Part shown: positions 47,184-59,530 of the stretch, in pieces | Numbering within the stretch: position 1 is the first letter of the stretch | Layout of the letters: each line of letters opens with the position of its first letter | Source of the DNA: Delphinapterus leucas | Taxonomy: Eukaryota; Chordata; Mammalia; Artiodactyla; Monodontidae | Assembly: GCF_002288925.2 (NCBI RefSeq) | Contig: NW_022098072.1 | Location: 21,001,489 to 21,065,488, forward strand | DNA: 64,000 nt | Direction: 5' to 3' | Notes under the pieces: generated by a model | The model's database searches: none | What the model was told of the DNA's origin: nothing | Seen by the model: the letters and a program-made list of their open reading frames with translations, nothing else | Made by a program: the position numbers and the translations under genes

Positions 47184-48869
47184 CTAGAAAAGAAAACTAC
47201 ACCATCTCAGGCCTCCAGCAGTAAACAACATGAACTGAGGCCACAGGAATGGGAGAGAAAAACAGCCAGTTGAACAGAGACTGGCTTGTTCTGGTGATTT
47301 ATTTTCATGGCCATATATATATACCAGATTCTCTGTTTGCATCACATAGCTGACAACAGTTTATAATACAACTCTGACTAAAAACAATAAAACCTGTTTC
47401 ACTAAAACCAGAGTTTTGCATAAAGTACTTGGCAGAAAGTCTAGAACAGAAAGTTCAGCACATAGCAGCCAACCCTGTGGATTGTCAGTGATACAAAATA
47501 AGACCAATGTGTTTGTACATCCAAAACCCAACCAACCAAAATATCAATCCCTGTGCATCTTGTCAGGAAATGAAAAAGCCATAACCTCTACCTAGATGTC
47601 TTAAACTGAAAGAAGTATAATTATTACTACATCTATAATAATACTTCACAAGAACAGAAATACTATGAAAAATAAAAAAGCTATTTAAATCCACAAAAGA
47701 GAAAGTAGTGCAGGGCATGGTTTCTCTGTGCTTGAGTAAAACAATTTTAGAGAAATTAATTTTGTTTGTGAGTTTTCCTTAAATTTTTAATTTATAGAAT
47801 CTCATCAACTTTGCTTATATTATATTTTAGAGGAGCTCAACTAATTAAAAAATAAATGGTTTTCTGCCTTTTGACATAGTGAACCTAGAATTCTATACTT
47901 TATGTGACAGTGTAGTGTGGTTAACAAAAACTGACAATCTACTGTTAGGCTTCCATCTTTTCCCTCAATACAGTGTGCTAATAGAAATAAAACCAAAATG
48001 TAATTCAGACTTTTTTTTTTCTTTTTGAGGCTCATGTCCTATCACTCTAGTCTCTAAACAAAAAACCCCCTCCTTCTTTAACAACTAAATATTAACCCTT
48101 GCTTATATAATTACATACAAATATTATTTCTACCCTCTCTACTGCTTCCAAAAGTCCTTCATGATATAAACCAGATGCTTTCCTTTTAAAGGAGAAAAAG
48201 GGGGGAGGGGGCAGTCAGAGAAGAACATGTGGCAACAATTCAAGAAATCTGGTCCAAGTGAATGAAAACCTTTTGAGCAGAATGGATTTTTAAAAATTAA
48301 GCAGGCAGGACAAAATTGAAGAGAATCTTAATTAGGAGAACTCAAGATTCAGATTCAAAGTAGGCTGGATTTGCCAACTAAATCTAAAATTTTATATATG
48401 TTTCAAATAATCTTGTATTGGAGGTCAGTGATTTCTTACTCTGATAATTCCACACTTATACTGAAGACAGTAATGTCTAATAACCATGCCCCTCATTAGA
48501 GGAGGCACTAAATTCACTGGCCCGGCCATGTATGTGTCTCAATTTTAATATCCTACAATAAATGCAAGGAAAAAACCCACATTCCTGCTATTCAATACAT
48601 CATCTTGGCACAAATGCAGCCATTTATATAAAATGATGACTCTATTGGCCTTTCTGATTTAATTACATACATTTCTAACAAAATATATTGGGCAAGACTT
48701 TAAGGCTAAAAATCAATACCCCTTCTCAGTTCTTTACTATCTTATTTAAACAAAATGCATTTTAGCAAACACCCCATTTCAGGGGTTTATTATTCATTTT
48801 CTACCTAAGAGACACTATTCTTATGACTTTAGTATACAAAAGGTGGCATTTCAAAGGAGGAGAAATGGA

Positions 48870-49960
48870 TTATTCAACAAATGATTTTGGTACAACTGGA
48901 GAGCCACTCAGAAAAAAGTGAAATTGGAGGCTTAAATCATACTTTACTCCACAATAAATCAGATATAAGTGTAAAAAACAAAAATAAAAAGCGTTACAGT
49001 ATTAGAAGAAAATACCTGTGGACTTAGGTCTAAGAATGCCACAAAACCAGGAAATCATAAAATATAAGATTGATAGATTTGATGACATAAAAATAAGGAC
49101 TTTCATATGGGAAAAATAAACATATAAAGTCAAAAGCAAACAGAAAACTTGGACATATATTTGCAACTCATATAACAAAGGGGTAAATTTTTTTAATACA
49201 TAAAGACAAATCACTAAGAAAACCCCCAACAACCTCACAGAAAAATGAACAAAGGACATGGACAGTTCAAAGAAAATGAAATATAAATGGCTGAAAAAAT
49301 GATCAACCCTCACAATAAAACAACTGCCATTTAAGTATACTGAGATACAATTTTGCACCTAAAATACTGCTTAAGATCAAAAAGTTTGATGATAGGCTGT
49401 GTTGGAGAGGTGGTGGAGAAATAGCCATTCATTGCTTATACTTTCTGATGGGAGTGTTTTGAAGTGTGAGGAAAAAATATCAAGAAACATAAAAGGAGTA
49501 TAAATTACTACAACCTCTAGGAGGGCAATCTGAAATACTGATCAATATTTAAAAGTTACATACCCTAATCAATAATTCCATCCTAAACATTACCCTATAC
49601 TCACATTTCTAAACTGTCATGTGTAAAAGTATAATCACTACAACATTGTTTCTAGTAGTACAAGATATAAAGCAACCTAAGTGCTCATCAATAGAGTACT
49701 GTTTCAATAAAGTTTAGTATGATCATAGACTAGAATAGCATGAAGTCCTCACAAAGAATGAAGCAGTTCTACACAAGTTGGCTTTAAAAGATCTCCAAGA
49801 TATATTATGTGGGGGGAAAAAGACAAAGTGTATAATATGTATATATTATGTTACTATTTGTAAGGAAAGGGAAAAAAATTACCAATTCCATTTCTAGGAC
49901 TTTATCCTACAAATACATTAGCAGCATGTGGATTGTGTATGTGTGTGTGTTTATTTTTTA
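48870..49960 (+). repeat. Old LINE-1 fragment, plus orientation
   Basis: 'tggattattcaacaaatgat', 'gatttgatgacataaaaata' and 'gttctacacaagttggcttt' trace the ORF2 C-terminal part and 3' end of an old L1M. Heavily mutated. Confidence 0.72.
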
Positions 49961-50777
49961 AAAAATATGACCAGATTCCTAGCACATGGGCCTCAAAACA
50001 AAGAGGTTGAAGTATATTGTTTTGGTTTTACTTCTATACCAAATAGATAGTTTATATATCAAACTGTTACAAAACAATAGCTTTACAGTTCCAAGAAAGT
50101 GACTATTAATGTTTCAGAAATGGAATATTTTCCTATAGGCATGCCAAAGGTCTTTCCCAATGGTCCTAATTCTCAAGTCTTTGAAAGTCTATCCCTGTAG
50201 CCAAATTTAGTGGCCATACTGGTATCACTGTCTCCCCTCTTCCTTGCCTTCAAAGGTCAAATCTTTCTTTCCCAGTTCCTTTAGAAATAGATTCTTTTAT
50301 GTATTTTATGAAAAATTATGTGTTTTAAAACAGGATGTTAAGACAAAGCAAACATTCTCAGGAATGGACTATAAACCTATTATGCTAAGAACCTCTTACT
50401 GTTAAGATCACATTCATTCCTTGGTGAAGTACCAGTCTAACAAAGCAGGGGACAGAATAGAAGAACTGAAGAAAGGAAAGGAATGGAAAGGAGTCTCTGA
50501 TATTTAAGACTCCAATTTCATTATTTTACTTATGGCTAGTTCTAGGTAAAACAGAATTTTATGAACTCTGAATCTACATCCCAATTTATCCTAATCCAGA
50601 TACTGTCAGGAAGCAGGTCATTGATTCCATCTAGCCTTCCACAGCACACAAATTGAGCTCTAACTTATGGGAAAAGGACACAGGTGACAATTATCTTGAA
50701 AACAGCCAGGAAGTCTGGTTCTAGAGTTGGTGTCTTTAATTAATTACTCTCAAAAGCTCCTCTTTAAGAGCTTTTGA

Positions 50778-51100
50778 GGGACTTCCCCAGTGGCGCAGTG
50801 GTTAAGAATCTGCCTCCCAATGCAGGGGACACGGGTTCGAGTCCGGTCTGGGACAATCCCACATGCCGCGGAGCTACTAAGCCCATGCGCCACAAGTACT
50901 CAGCCTGTGCTCTAGAGCCTGCAAGCCATAACTACTGAGCCCGCGCGCCTAGAGCCCATGCTCTGCAATGAGAAGCCACCATAATGAGAAGCCCACGCAC
51001 TGCAACCAAGAGTAGCCACCACTCTCCGCAACCAGAGAAAGCCCGCGCACAGCAACGAAGACCCAATGCAGCCAAAAATGAATAAATAAATATTTTTAAA
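50778..51100 (+). mobile_element. Long CHR-type SINE, plus orientation
   Basis: Head 'gggacttccccagtggcgca', B box 'gggttcgagtcc', duplicated central blocks, tail 'gaataaataaatatttttaa'. The duplication 'aagagcttttga' is seen at 50766-50777 and 51101-51112. Confidence 0.93.
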
Positions 51101-51337
51101 AAGAGCTTTTGATACTTAAAGGTCTTTTTAGATACCATTATTATTATACAATAGTATTCTTGATTTCTAAAGGGGTAAAAGTTTCAACTTTCTGGAAAAC
51201 TCACTTTTGAAACACTTCCTAGTCACATGACAAATTAGTTGCTACCCTATTTTCTAGCAGGTATTGATTACAAAAAAAAAAAAAATAAGGCACTGCAGGT
51301 CTTCAATGGTGTGATCGTAAGCCAAACTAAGTGCACT

Positions 51338-51730
51338 TCATAACGTCCTAAAGGTTCCTTCAATTGTGCCTTCATATGTACCTGTAAGAAACTGAATTAC
51401 AGACTTTGAACAAATTTTGGCCAATCTAAATTCAAGGAGGCAGAACTTGCCAACGGCAAATGGCCTTGTTGTGAAGCAGATGTAAATGCTAACCACAGCA
51501 CAAACCTCACAGGCTCTTGGTGAAGGTGTGGCTGGGAAATCTAACATGGGAACTAACAGTCTTCTCCTCTCAACAGTCCTCCTAATCAGCATCTTTGAAG
51601 ACATAGCAACAGCCTCTGCCATCACAACACTGCTGCAAATCTCTGACGCGATATCTGTTTCCTCTCCAGTGTATACTAACACACTAATTTTCACAGTATG
51701 AAAATTCTCAGCAAATGTTGACAGTACCAC
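51338..51730 (-). other. Unassigned 130-codon ORF in SESN1 intron 1
   Basis: An uninterrupted frame in AT-balanced DNA, reading for example VLVYTGEETDIASEICSSVV, then MAEAVAMSSKMLIRRTVERR and LLVPMLDFPATPSPRACEVC. I do not recognise the family. An overlapping plus-strand ORF of 71 codons exists. No poly(A) tail or target duplication is obvious, so a processed pseudogene is possible but not shown. Most likely it is a chance or decayed frame. Confidence 0.25.
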
Positions 51731-52953
51731 AGAATGACTAATGTATGTAATGTATCACTGTATGAATCTGTGTTTATGAATTTACTGTTCTAATCAGATT
51801 TTTCAAATTTGTCAGATACATTTATGAATCCATATGAATATCTTTAAGCAAAAAAATGAACAGTTTGCCACAAGTGCAAAATGAGAGCATTTGTTGGCTT
51901 ACAGTGTCTATCTACATGCAAAACTAGTTGAAAAGTAAAAATGATTAGATCACTTGAATCATTTTATTTTTTCTCACTGCACTTGGTACATTATTAAACT
52001 GTCTAGATGTCTTAATACTGATAATCACAATAATATTAATTTTGATATTTTAAAAAATTACAAAAGCAGTTCTGTTTGAAACACATTTCAACAAGGCAAA
52101 AATATGCTGTGTAAAAATTCCCATCCCACTCTTCCTTATTTATGAGAATCATTGCCTATAGCTGGGTGCTAGCCTTTTGACATTTGAAATTTTTAAAGAG
52201 AAATGAAGAAATCTAGAAGCATTATAAAGAAATCTTCCTATTATAACGACATGTACTAGTGCTTCTTCTAAAATTGTCATTAACCCTTTTATAGGGAATT
52301 TAGAAATACTCAAAGTTCAGGTACCTCTTTTTCCAGTGTCTGGTCTTCTATGAAATACATTCTAGAAAAATAAAAACTCACTGACTTCAAAGTACTGGCT
52401 TTATAAGGCTGACTTAGGCCATATGTGTGCCCTATACTTTAGTCAGGAGTTCCATTCCTGGAAAGGGTTTAATTTAAAGGCACTGTGGAAGCTTGCTATT
52501 TGAAAGAGTCATGTTATTAATTCTTTTGTAAAGTGAATAGTTTTCCTATAAAGCACTACTTCCTAATTTATCTTCCCACATGTTGGAGGTTTTAAAAATG
52601 AAATACAACTATACAAAGGTTCCTGGTGTCCCGAACACAATCCCATAGGCTCTGTAATCAATGTGCAAGCTATTGATAAAATGTATCTGTATCTTCCAGT
52701 TGACATGGCTATATTTAGAGATTCTAGATCTGGGCAAAAACCAGGATTCTGCACACAAATACCACCAGAAATAACAGATTCAAGCACAATGATTGAGGTC
52801 AAAATGAGAACAAATCTGTTACGGCCTGCAAACAGAAACTGTAAATTCTATTTCAACACTTTCACACTCTTTTCTATGATAAAGTTTCAAAGCAACAGTT
52901 ATGAGACTTTTTTTTAGGTTGTATTATCTGGGAACAAGGAGCACATTATGTAT

Positions 52954-53047
52954 CCATGAATGCTAAAATCTAGAAAAAGCATCTGGTGTTCTATAGCCTT
53001 CCATGAATGCTAAAATCTAGAAAAAGCATTTGGTGTTCTACAACCTT
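52954..53047. repeat. 47-bp tandem duplication
   Basis: Units 52954-53000 and 53001-53047 each begin 'ccatgaatgctaaaatctag' and differ at only three positions. They lie in SESN1 intron 1 about 0.9 kb from exon 1. Confidence 0.95.
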
Positions 53048-53754
53048 CAGGAGAAAGTGTCTTCATTTAAGTTTATATGAATATATGTAGTATATCATGG
53101 TGTAGACTCCATTTACAAAAAACATATATATACATATAAACACTGAGTCATTTTAGTGGGCAGTAGAGAAATTACCTCGTATTTACATTTCTTTAAGTCA
53201 ATACTTAAAACATTCTGATTTCAATTTTAATTACTATTTCTCTACCTTCTCCCTTGCCACCTTTTGAATTAAAGCCTTTTAAAGTTTCAAATTTGAGTTA
53301 AAGGTGTATTAGTAACTCTCAAATGGTGCCCTATTTGCAGCCACTTAGGAAAAATACAAAATGTTACAATTAAATAGCTCTTTCTGAAGGCCAATTCAGA
53401 CACAAAAAGGGATAGTTTAATACAAGAGTAAACGCTGTGCATAACGTCATAGAGCTGGCAGTACATACTTATTCTAGGCAACATCATTTTTAACTGTCCG
53501 AAATATGTTTCTTTTTCTTTCCTTTTTAAAGTAGGGTCCCCGAATAATGTGTTTTGACAAGACGCTGAGGGGGAAAAAAATCCACAGGCTGTTCTACCTT
53601 GAGACTAGAGTTTGTTAGGTTTCTTCTGGCTTGTGGAGACTTGTACAGAAGACAACGTTATTTACGTTTCGGAGACTTCCATTTAAATGACCGAGGCAGC
53701 TGTCCCTCCCAGCCGCAACATTTTCTGCCCGGGGACGACTCTCGGTGGCAAACG

Positions 53755-53768
53755 CCCCCCCCCCCCCC
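53755..53768. repeat. Homopolymer of 14 C
   Basis: A pure C run, G14 on the SESN1 sense strand, about 220 bp into intron 1 after the exon 1 donor. Prone to length variation and sequencing error, and able to form G-quadruplex structures. Confidence 0.9.
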
Positions 53769-53984
53769 AACTGGCCGCCCCTTCACCTGAGGGGCGCGGG
53801 CCAGCCTGCGACGCCCCGCCGGGCAGGGCGGCCGTCCGGGCGGTAGCTCCAGGGGCGCCCTCCCCGGGGAGCGTTCTCCGAAGCTGTTAGGGTGCGAGGG
53901 CGGGGAAGCGACGCGACCTCCGTGCAGCCCAAGCAGTTGGCCGGGTGCCCGCCCGCCCACTTGCCCAGTCCCTTGCCCTGGTAC

Positions 53985-54086
53985 CTCGTCCTGGCCGCGG
54001 CTCCCGCCACACTGCTTGCAGCCCAGCAGCTCCGAGACGGCCAGCGAAGCCGTATACGCCTCGTTCGCGGCTGTGGCTAGGCGCAT
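53985..54086 (-). CDS. SESN1: SESN1 exon 1 of the T2 isoform, with start codon
   Basis: ATG at 54086-54084 opens [20 protein letters not shown], then [14 protein letters not shown], and the donor GTACCA follows 53985. It is 34 codons, the same length as the human T2 first exon. I chose this ATG because the frame upstream reaches a TGA (54179-54177) with no other ATG in between; a TTG at 54116 is not a likely start. The context has G at -3. Longer SESN1 isoforms use an exon farther upstream, outside the window. Confidence 0.93.
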
Positions 54087-54480
54087 GTCGGCGTGAGGAC
54101 AGCTGCGGACGCGCAAGGGAGCCGCGGCGGCGCGGAGGAGGCGAAAGCTGGCCGCGCTGCCAGTCGGCCTCTCAGCTCAGAGGCTGAGCGCCTCAGTCCG
54201 TGCTGACGGCCGAGGCAATGCGGGGCGGGGCGGCGCAAACAAACAAGACACGCGGCCCCGCCCCCTCCGTCACTCCGCCGAGTCGGCGGCCGCGCGCGCC
54301 AATGGGGGCTGGCAGCGCCGCGGCACCCCGCCCCCTTGGCGCTGAGGAGCGGGCCCTGGCGGGGGGCGGGCTACGCGGCCGGCCGAGAAACAACCTCTAG
54401 GGAACGAACTCCCGCGAGGAGCTAATCCTTGGGTCGGAATGGGCTCGGTCCGCCGGGAGGTGTGCGTGCACTGCGGCTGG

Positions 54481-56829
54481 AAGATGCAGCGCGAGCCGTC
54501 GGGTTTCAGTTGAAAGGCAAAAGTGTCCCTGTCCCAGCATCAGCAGCCGAAAGCTTGCCCTCCCTCCACCCGCTCGGGTCCATTTACCTAGAGCCAAACA
54601 GCAACCCACCTCTAGGCTGACCCCGACACCACCAGGAGGAATCAAATTCGCTTCACATTTTATGAACTTTTGAAATTTCCCTTTCTTTCCAATAATGGCC
54701 CAAACAGCGCTGACTGGGCCGCAGAATGAAGAAACAAGTAGGGGACCATGACCCATATTCAGTGTAAAATTATTTTCGGTAAGCTATGTAGAAACTATAA
54801 ATATCACTCTCCTACACAGATAAGCCTTGGGAGCAGACTCTAAATTTTTTTTCTTCACAAGTATATTCGAAAGCTTTAAAATTTGTTTCCTTATAAGCGC
54901 CCTAGGTTCTAAAGAAAGAATCTCTGAAACCTGATGAGGAACGTGAGAAAACAGGTCATAAAGGAACACAAATAACTGACATTGTTGGATCTGGAACACA
55001 AATCTCTCAAGTCCTGTGTCAACACTATTTCCTTACAGGGCTCCATTAACTTCTTTTTAAAAAATTAACTCCTAAATTAGGTCTCTTTTTTTGCATGTTT
55101 GCCCCGTATTTTCAAAGGCTTACATGCTCAGGTTAAAAAAAAAAAAAGTTGGAACATTCTGATAGAAGGAAACAAGCAGAGTTTAAGTCAATAATACTGA
55201 CAGACACAGAACCAGGGCTCATAAATGAAACTAAGTTTCAGTCTTAGGAGTGAGGTTACAATGTCTCAGAGAAAACTGAGTTACTCTTTGAGTTCTTAAA
55301 GTGTCACATTTTAAAAGTAGCAGGTTAAAAATGGTTACTTTTTATTTATCTTCTCCAGATAAATAAAATGATGTTATATGTTCTCATACACTGCTTTTGT
55401 AAATTGCTAAAACACCCAAAATATTTTTACTGGTCAAGAAAAGCAATTTGAGGTTAATATTGACATAGAAGAAAAGGTTACAGAGACGTCCAAGCTCTCT
55501 TCCTCTGAGCACAGCCACAAAAACAAACAGTCTAATCTGATGCCCACTCAGCCACAAACACACAGGCAAAAATAAACCCAGTAAACCATCCAATCTGCAG
55601 CAATATGACACCCTCCAAGATAAACTGGTTGTAGATGAATAACGTGGAAACATAAATGGACTTGATGTAGGGGTTGTGAGCTATAGAGCTACTTAATGAG
55701 GGAAGTATGTGAAAAATGACTGGCTCTAGAAGAGTTGAGCTGTGATTTTATTTTCTGGAAGGAATAAAATAGTGGGGGTTAGCTGTCTAGTAGGGCATAA
55801 CCTTGTCTGTAACATTAAAATATCATTTACAAAATGGAGAATGTTTCCCTTTCTATTTTCTAATGAGAGGCAAGAAAAAGCATGCATTTAGCTAATGCAA
55901 AAATGGTTTAAATGCAAATTAGAACTGCAAACTGTGTATACGCATGTGTATATATACATATATGTGTGTATATGTGTGTATATATATATATGTTCATGTT
56001 TGATACTTTGTGCTTGATAAATATTTATTGAAGAAACATGTTGAAATTGAATAGGAAGCTCCAATTAGGATTTTTCTTTCTTTCTTTCTTTCTTTCTTTC
56101 TTTTCTTTCTTTCCTTTCTTTCTTTCTCTTTCTCTTCCTTGCTTCCTTCCTTTCCTTTCTTTCTTTTTCTTTTCTCTCTCTCCCTCCCTCCCTCCCTCCT
56201 CCTTCTTTGAAAGTTTCAGTTTATTTTGATGCTGCCTTATATAAAAAGAAAAATAATTTTAATATATTCTAATTCAGTCCTTACTGAGACCCTTTCAAGC
56301 CATTAAATGTCAAGGTTCCTTTATGGTTTCTATAAAGACTGACTTAAGGTCTTCAAAGAGTACTGATTTTTGCTCTTTTTGATAGAGCAGTAACTGTGAA
56401 TTAGTCACTCTCTAACATAAAAAAGCTGCCTCCAAATAAATCTATTAACCAAGAATTCCAACAACTGTATTGACCTGCAAATATCATTGTGTAGATCTCA
56501 CTTCTGGAAATGCTTTGTTCCAAATCATTTAATAAAAAGTTTATATTTTCCAAAGATTTCACTACGTGAGTAGGCCAGATGTCCTGAAGGTGCTTCTCCT
56601 AATGAATCCCCAGTGCTGAGCATGTAGTAAACCTCCTGAGCACCGATTAGTAATTGCAAAGGACTACATTTTTGATATTTACCACAGGCTATCATTATAG
56701 ACCAGCAGCTATTTACAAAATCTGCTATTTAAACATTTCCTTTCAACATTTTTTTCTTCGATGAAGAATCCTGACATCTAATCCAAGAAGTAAATCTGAG
56801 ATATTTCCTTTCCTCTAAAAATGTTTTGG
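54481..56829. other. Upstream flank of SESN1-T2, probably intron of the long isoform
   Basis: No exon is recognised. It contains a (TA)/(TG) microsatellite at about 55,935-55,992 and a long pyrimidine tract at 56,070-56,206. The remainder is AT-rich. Confidence 0.5.
56070..56206. repeat. Long CTTT/CCCT pyrimidine tract
   Basis: About 135 bases almost entirely C and T, starting as (CTTT)n and shading into (CCTT)n and (CCCT)n, with one interrupting G near 56,141. The 63-codon ORF across it is an artefact. Mirror-symmetric parts could form triplex DNA. Confidence 0.92.
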
Positions 56830-56950
56830 GAATTCCCTGGTGGTCCAGTGGTCAGGACTCCGAGCTTTCACTGCCAAGGGTGTGGGTTCAATATCTGGTT
56901 GGGGAACTAAGCTCCCACACGCAATGAGGCACAGCCAAATAAATAAATAT
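56830..56950 (+). mobile_element. CHR-L SINE, plus orientation
   Basis: Head 'gaattccctggtggtccagt', tail 'caaataaataaatat', and a perfect 13-bp duplication 'aaaaatgttttgg' at 56817-56829 and 56951-56963. Confidence 0.93.
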
Positions 56951-57089
56951 AAAAATGTTTTGGTAAACCTACTCAAACTGTGGTTTTTGCATTTGTCATT
57001 AGCAGGAATGGTCTCAACTCTAATCTTCTCAAGAACGAGATGTTACACCCATGTAAAAGAGTGGTGTCAAATGACTTGATCTGAGCAGA

Positions 57090-57880
57090 GAGCTATGTGG
57101 CATTGAGAGTCCAGACGTGGCCTGGTGGTTCAAGATGGGCTTCCAGAAGGAAGAGATATCTGAGCTAGGGGCTTAGAGGATTAGTAGAGAGGCCTTGGCA
57201 AGAAAATCGGGGGAGTGTTTGGGAGAGTAAAGACAGAGTTCTAAGGCAAAGAAACCAGCATGTGCAAAAGCCCACAGGCAGGGGAAAGACTGAGAGTGGT
57301 AGTCCGTTAGGAAAACTGAATAAAGGAAGTTCACTGGGGTCTAGACCACAGGGTATGGAGAGTAATGGATGAAGTTTAGGTAAAACATAAACAGTAAGAA
57401 GGGACCTTGTTTAAGATTCATTAAGGACAATAAATTTCATTCTTTTTTTTTTTTTTTTTTGCATTACGTGGGCCTCCCACTGCCGCGGCCCCTCCTGCCA
57501 CGGAGCACAGGCCCCGGACGCGCAGGCCCAGCGGCCATGGCCCACGGGCCCAGCCGCTCCGCGGCACGTGGGATCCTCCCGGACCGGGGCACGAACCCAC
57601 GTCCCCTGCATCGGCAGGCGGACTCCCAACCACTGCCCCACCAGGGAAGGCCCAATAAATTTCATTCTTAAGAGTAGTGTGGAGTTACTAAAAGTTTTAA
57701 AGAGTAGAATGACATCAAATTTGCATTTCAGCTAAGGTTTAGGCAAAACTAGAGGCAGGAAGATGAGCTAGGAAGGCTGCTGAGGCAATTCTGTCAAGAC
57801 AAGAGGGTGATATGAAGAACAATGGAAATGAAACAAAGTGTAGGGATGAAGGTGGATTTGTCTCTCCAACATGATAATAA
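57090..57880. repeat. Ancient interspersed repeat, split by a CHR SINE
   Basis: 'ccagcatgtgcaaaagccca', 'gtagaatgacatcaaatttg' and 'ggaaggctgctgaggcaatt' follow the same old, unnamed mammalian repeat as 7241-7880. A young SINE (57445-57653) interrupts it. Low confidence in identity. Confidence 0.35.
57445..57653 (-). mobile_element. CHR SINE, minus orientation, perfect target duplication
   Basis: Left poly-T, then 'gcattacgtgggcctcccac', right end 'ccccaccagggaaggccc'. A 16-bp exact duplication 'aataaatttcattctt' is found at 57429-57444 and 57654-57669. Body CpGs are unusually well preserved, suggesting youth. Confidence 0.95.
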
Positions 57881-58789
57881 GTTTCTTGAGAAAGGAAATG
57901 ATGCCTCATACTTTTGTTTTTGAAATTTAGGAGATAAATCTCAACTTATATGCTCTCCTGACCAAACGGCTTCCCTAAATCCATTTGACTTTAAAAAATA
58001 TAGTCACCTAATGAAAAAGAATATGTATATTTTAATAGAAAGAATACTAATCAGGCCAAAACGTATAATCACACTTTCATGGACCACATATTAAATCTTG
58101 AATTTTCTCATTAACTAAAGGAATTAAAGTACTATAGATTTGTAGATCTATTCTTTAGAAATTATATTTAATAACTGGTTAGATACACATAGCCATGATT
58201 TTAGCCATTAAACCAAAGAACTCCTTTAAGAGGGGGAGTGGGATTTGTTAGATTTATGTGGTTTAAGCATTCTTGAAAAAAATGCCGTATTGTCATTTAA
58301 AACATTTTTACTTGGAATGAATGCTGGTTTTTAAGATTACTTCTGCTTACTAATTTTGTCAAGATTTTTCTCCTCTAGCTGATATCTTCCTGTTTTTTTT
58401 TTATATATAGCTTGCCTGCTAAGCACTTTTTTCCTTTCAACATCATGTTTTGGGTATGTTGAGATCCTTCTAGTACTGAACATTAATTTTATATTCTCTT
58501 ATTTGTCCTCTACTTTTTCACTTCTTCAATTTAATTTTTAGAATTATATTACTTATAAAGGAGCAAGAATGTTGACAAATCTTTGCTATCTTTCTCTCCT
58601 TTAGGGTTTCTTCTTTTAGAAATGCACAGTTTTAAATTTCTACATAGGGTTTTAGAAACAGACCATCACTCATATTTGTAAACAAGTAGTATTCCAAATA
58701 GTGTCAGTGGTTTTAAATTAGAAAATCACTTTCCCTCAAAGAATAAGCATGTTAAATCATGGTCAGGTTTTCCAGGCTAATGATAAGAC
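57881..58789. other. No feature recognised
   Basis: AT-rich unique-looking sequence with no ORF, repeat or signal that I can support. Confidence 0.5.
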
Positions 58790-58975
58790 CAATATATCAG
58801 ACACTAAGAACTTTACACTTATATGGCAGATACAATTATTTCTATTTTACAAATTTGTAAAACAGAAACTCATAAAATATTGGTAACTTGTCCAAGGTTG
58901 TAAAAGTAGTCAAATGCAGACTGAGATTAGAACCTAGGTCTGTCTGAATCCAAAGCAGCAGAAGCTGGGCTGCTT
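58790..58975 (-). repeat. MIR SINE, diverged
   Basis: 'aagaactttacacttatatg', then 'acttgtccaaggttgtaaaa' and 'tagaacctaggtctgtctga' fit a reverse-complement MIR. Confidence 0.6.
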
Positions 58976-59379
58976 CCTTTAATGAATATTTTTAAAATGT
59001 CAATAATGGTATGTTAGCTTAAGTTCTTGATTCTGATGGCAAGAAAAGAGGGCAGCAAGAAAGAAAAATGTATCTCCCTTGCTCATACTCAGGGTGAGAT
59101 CTGGTTTTAAAAAAGAGAAAAGAAAAAAGAAATCATGGAATGAGTGGTCTTGTTCTTTGAGAGCTTCTCTCCTCTATTTCTCTACGCCTGTCATTCCTCT
59201 CAGTGTCTCCCCAGACCTTTGGTAACTTCATGCTACACAAAGCTCCCTCAATAGAGTTTACCCAACTTCCTACCTGCTCCTCACATTACCCCTATTCTTC
59301 TTAGAACAACTGGTAGGTATTAGGAAGAAAACAGGCTTCTTATACTAACTCACACTTATTATATGAGGGACTGACATCT

Positions 59380-59530
59380 CATACTAATTTATTTATTTAT
59401 TTAGTCTGTCTCAATAGAATGTAAGCTCCATAAAATCAGAATGTTTGTCTTTTTTGTTCACTGCTGTATTTCTGATATCTTAGTGCCCAGCACACAGTAG
59501 ACCCTCAATAAGAGTGTATTGAATGAGTGA
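59380..59530 (+). repeat. L2 LINE 3' end
   Basis: 'gaatgtaagctccataaaat', 'tgttcactgctgtatttctg' and 'cacagtagaccctcaataag' match the conserved 3' end of LINE-2. Confidence 0.7.

Larger units (their letters stand above)
47184..53984 (-). other. SESN1 intron 1 (of the T2 transcript)
   Basis: About 6.8 kb. It holds an old L1 fragment, one long CHR SINE, an unassigned 130-codon ORF and a 47-bp tandem duplication, listed separately. The rest is AT-rich and unremarkable. Intronic p53 and FOXO sites are known for this gene in other mammals, but I could not place one here with confidence. Confidence 0.6.
32490..54190 (-). other. SESN1: SESN1 gene (sestrin 1), short T2-type transcript, whole locus
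   Basis: Ten exons on the minus strand join into a single open frame of 492 codons plus stop, the length I know for the human T2 isoform. Sestrin 1 is a p53- and FOXO-induced stress protein. It acts in the cytosol on GATOR2 to restrain mTORC1 when leucine is low, and it supports peroxiredoxin recycling. In residue numbers of the assembled protein: redox helix C130, Y132, H137; leucine pocket T386, T389, T398, L401, R402, W456, E463, H466; GATOR2-binding D418-D419. Each C-terminal site sits 12 positions after its SESN2 equivalent. All splice sites are GT-AG with consistent phases. The gene looks intact. Confidence 0.95.
53640..54480 (-). promoter_or_regulatory. SESN1: CpG-rich SESN1 (T2) promoter region
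   Basis: CpG density rises sharply compared with the AT-rich flanks. GC boxes occur at about 54222-54233 ('ggggcggggcgg'), 54254-54266 and 54326-54338, and a CCAAT box at 54299-54303. No TATA box is evident, fitting a CpG-island promoter. It overlaps exon 1 and extends into intron 1. A run of 14 C (53755-53768) lies on the intron side. Confidence 0.85.

Noticed and set aside
54114..54116. Upstream start for SESN1 exon 1, ten codons earlier
   Set aside because: The codon is TTG and not ATG. The ATG at 54086 is the first in frame after the TGA at 54179-54177.
56038..56229. 63-codon Phe/Leu/Ser-rich ORF resembling a membrane peptide
   Set aside because: It is a translation of the CTTT pyrimidine tract.
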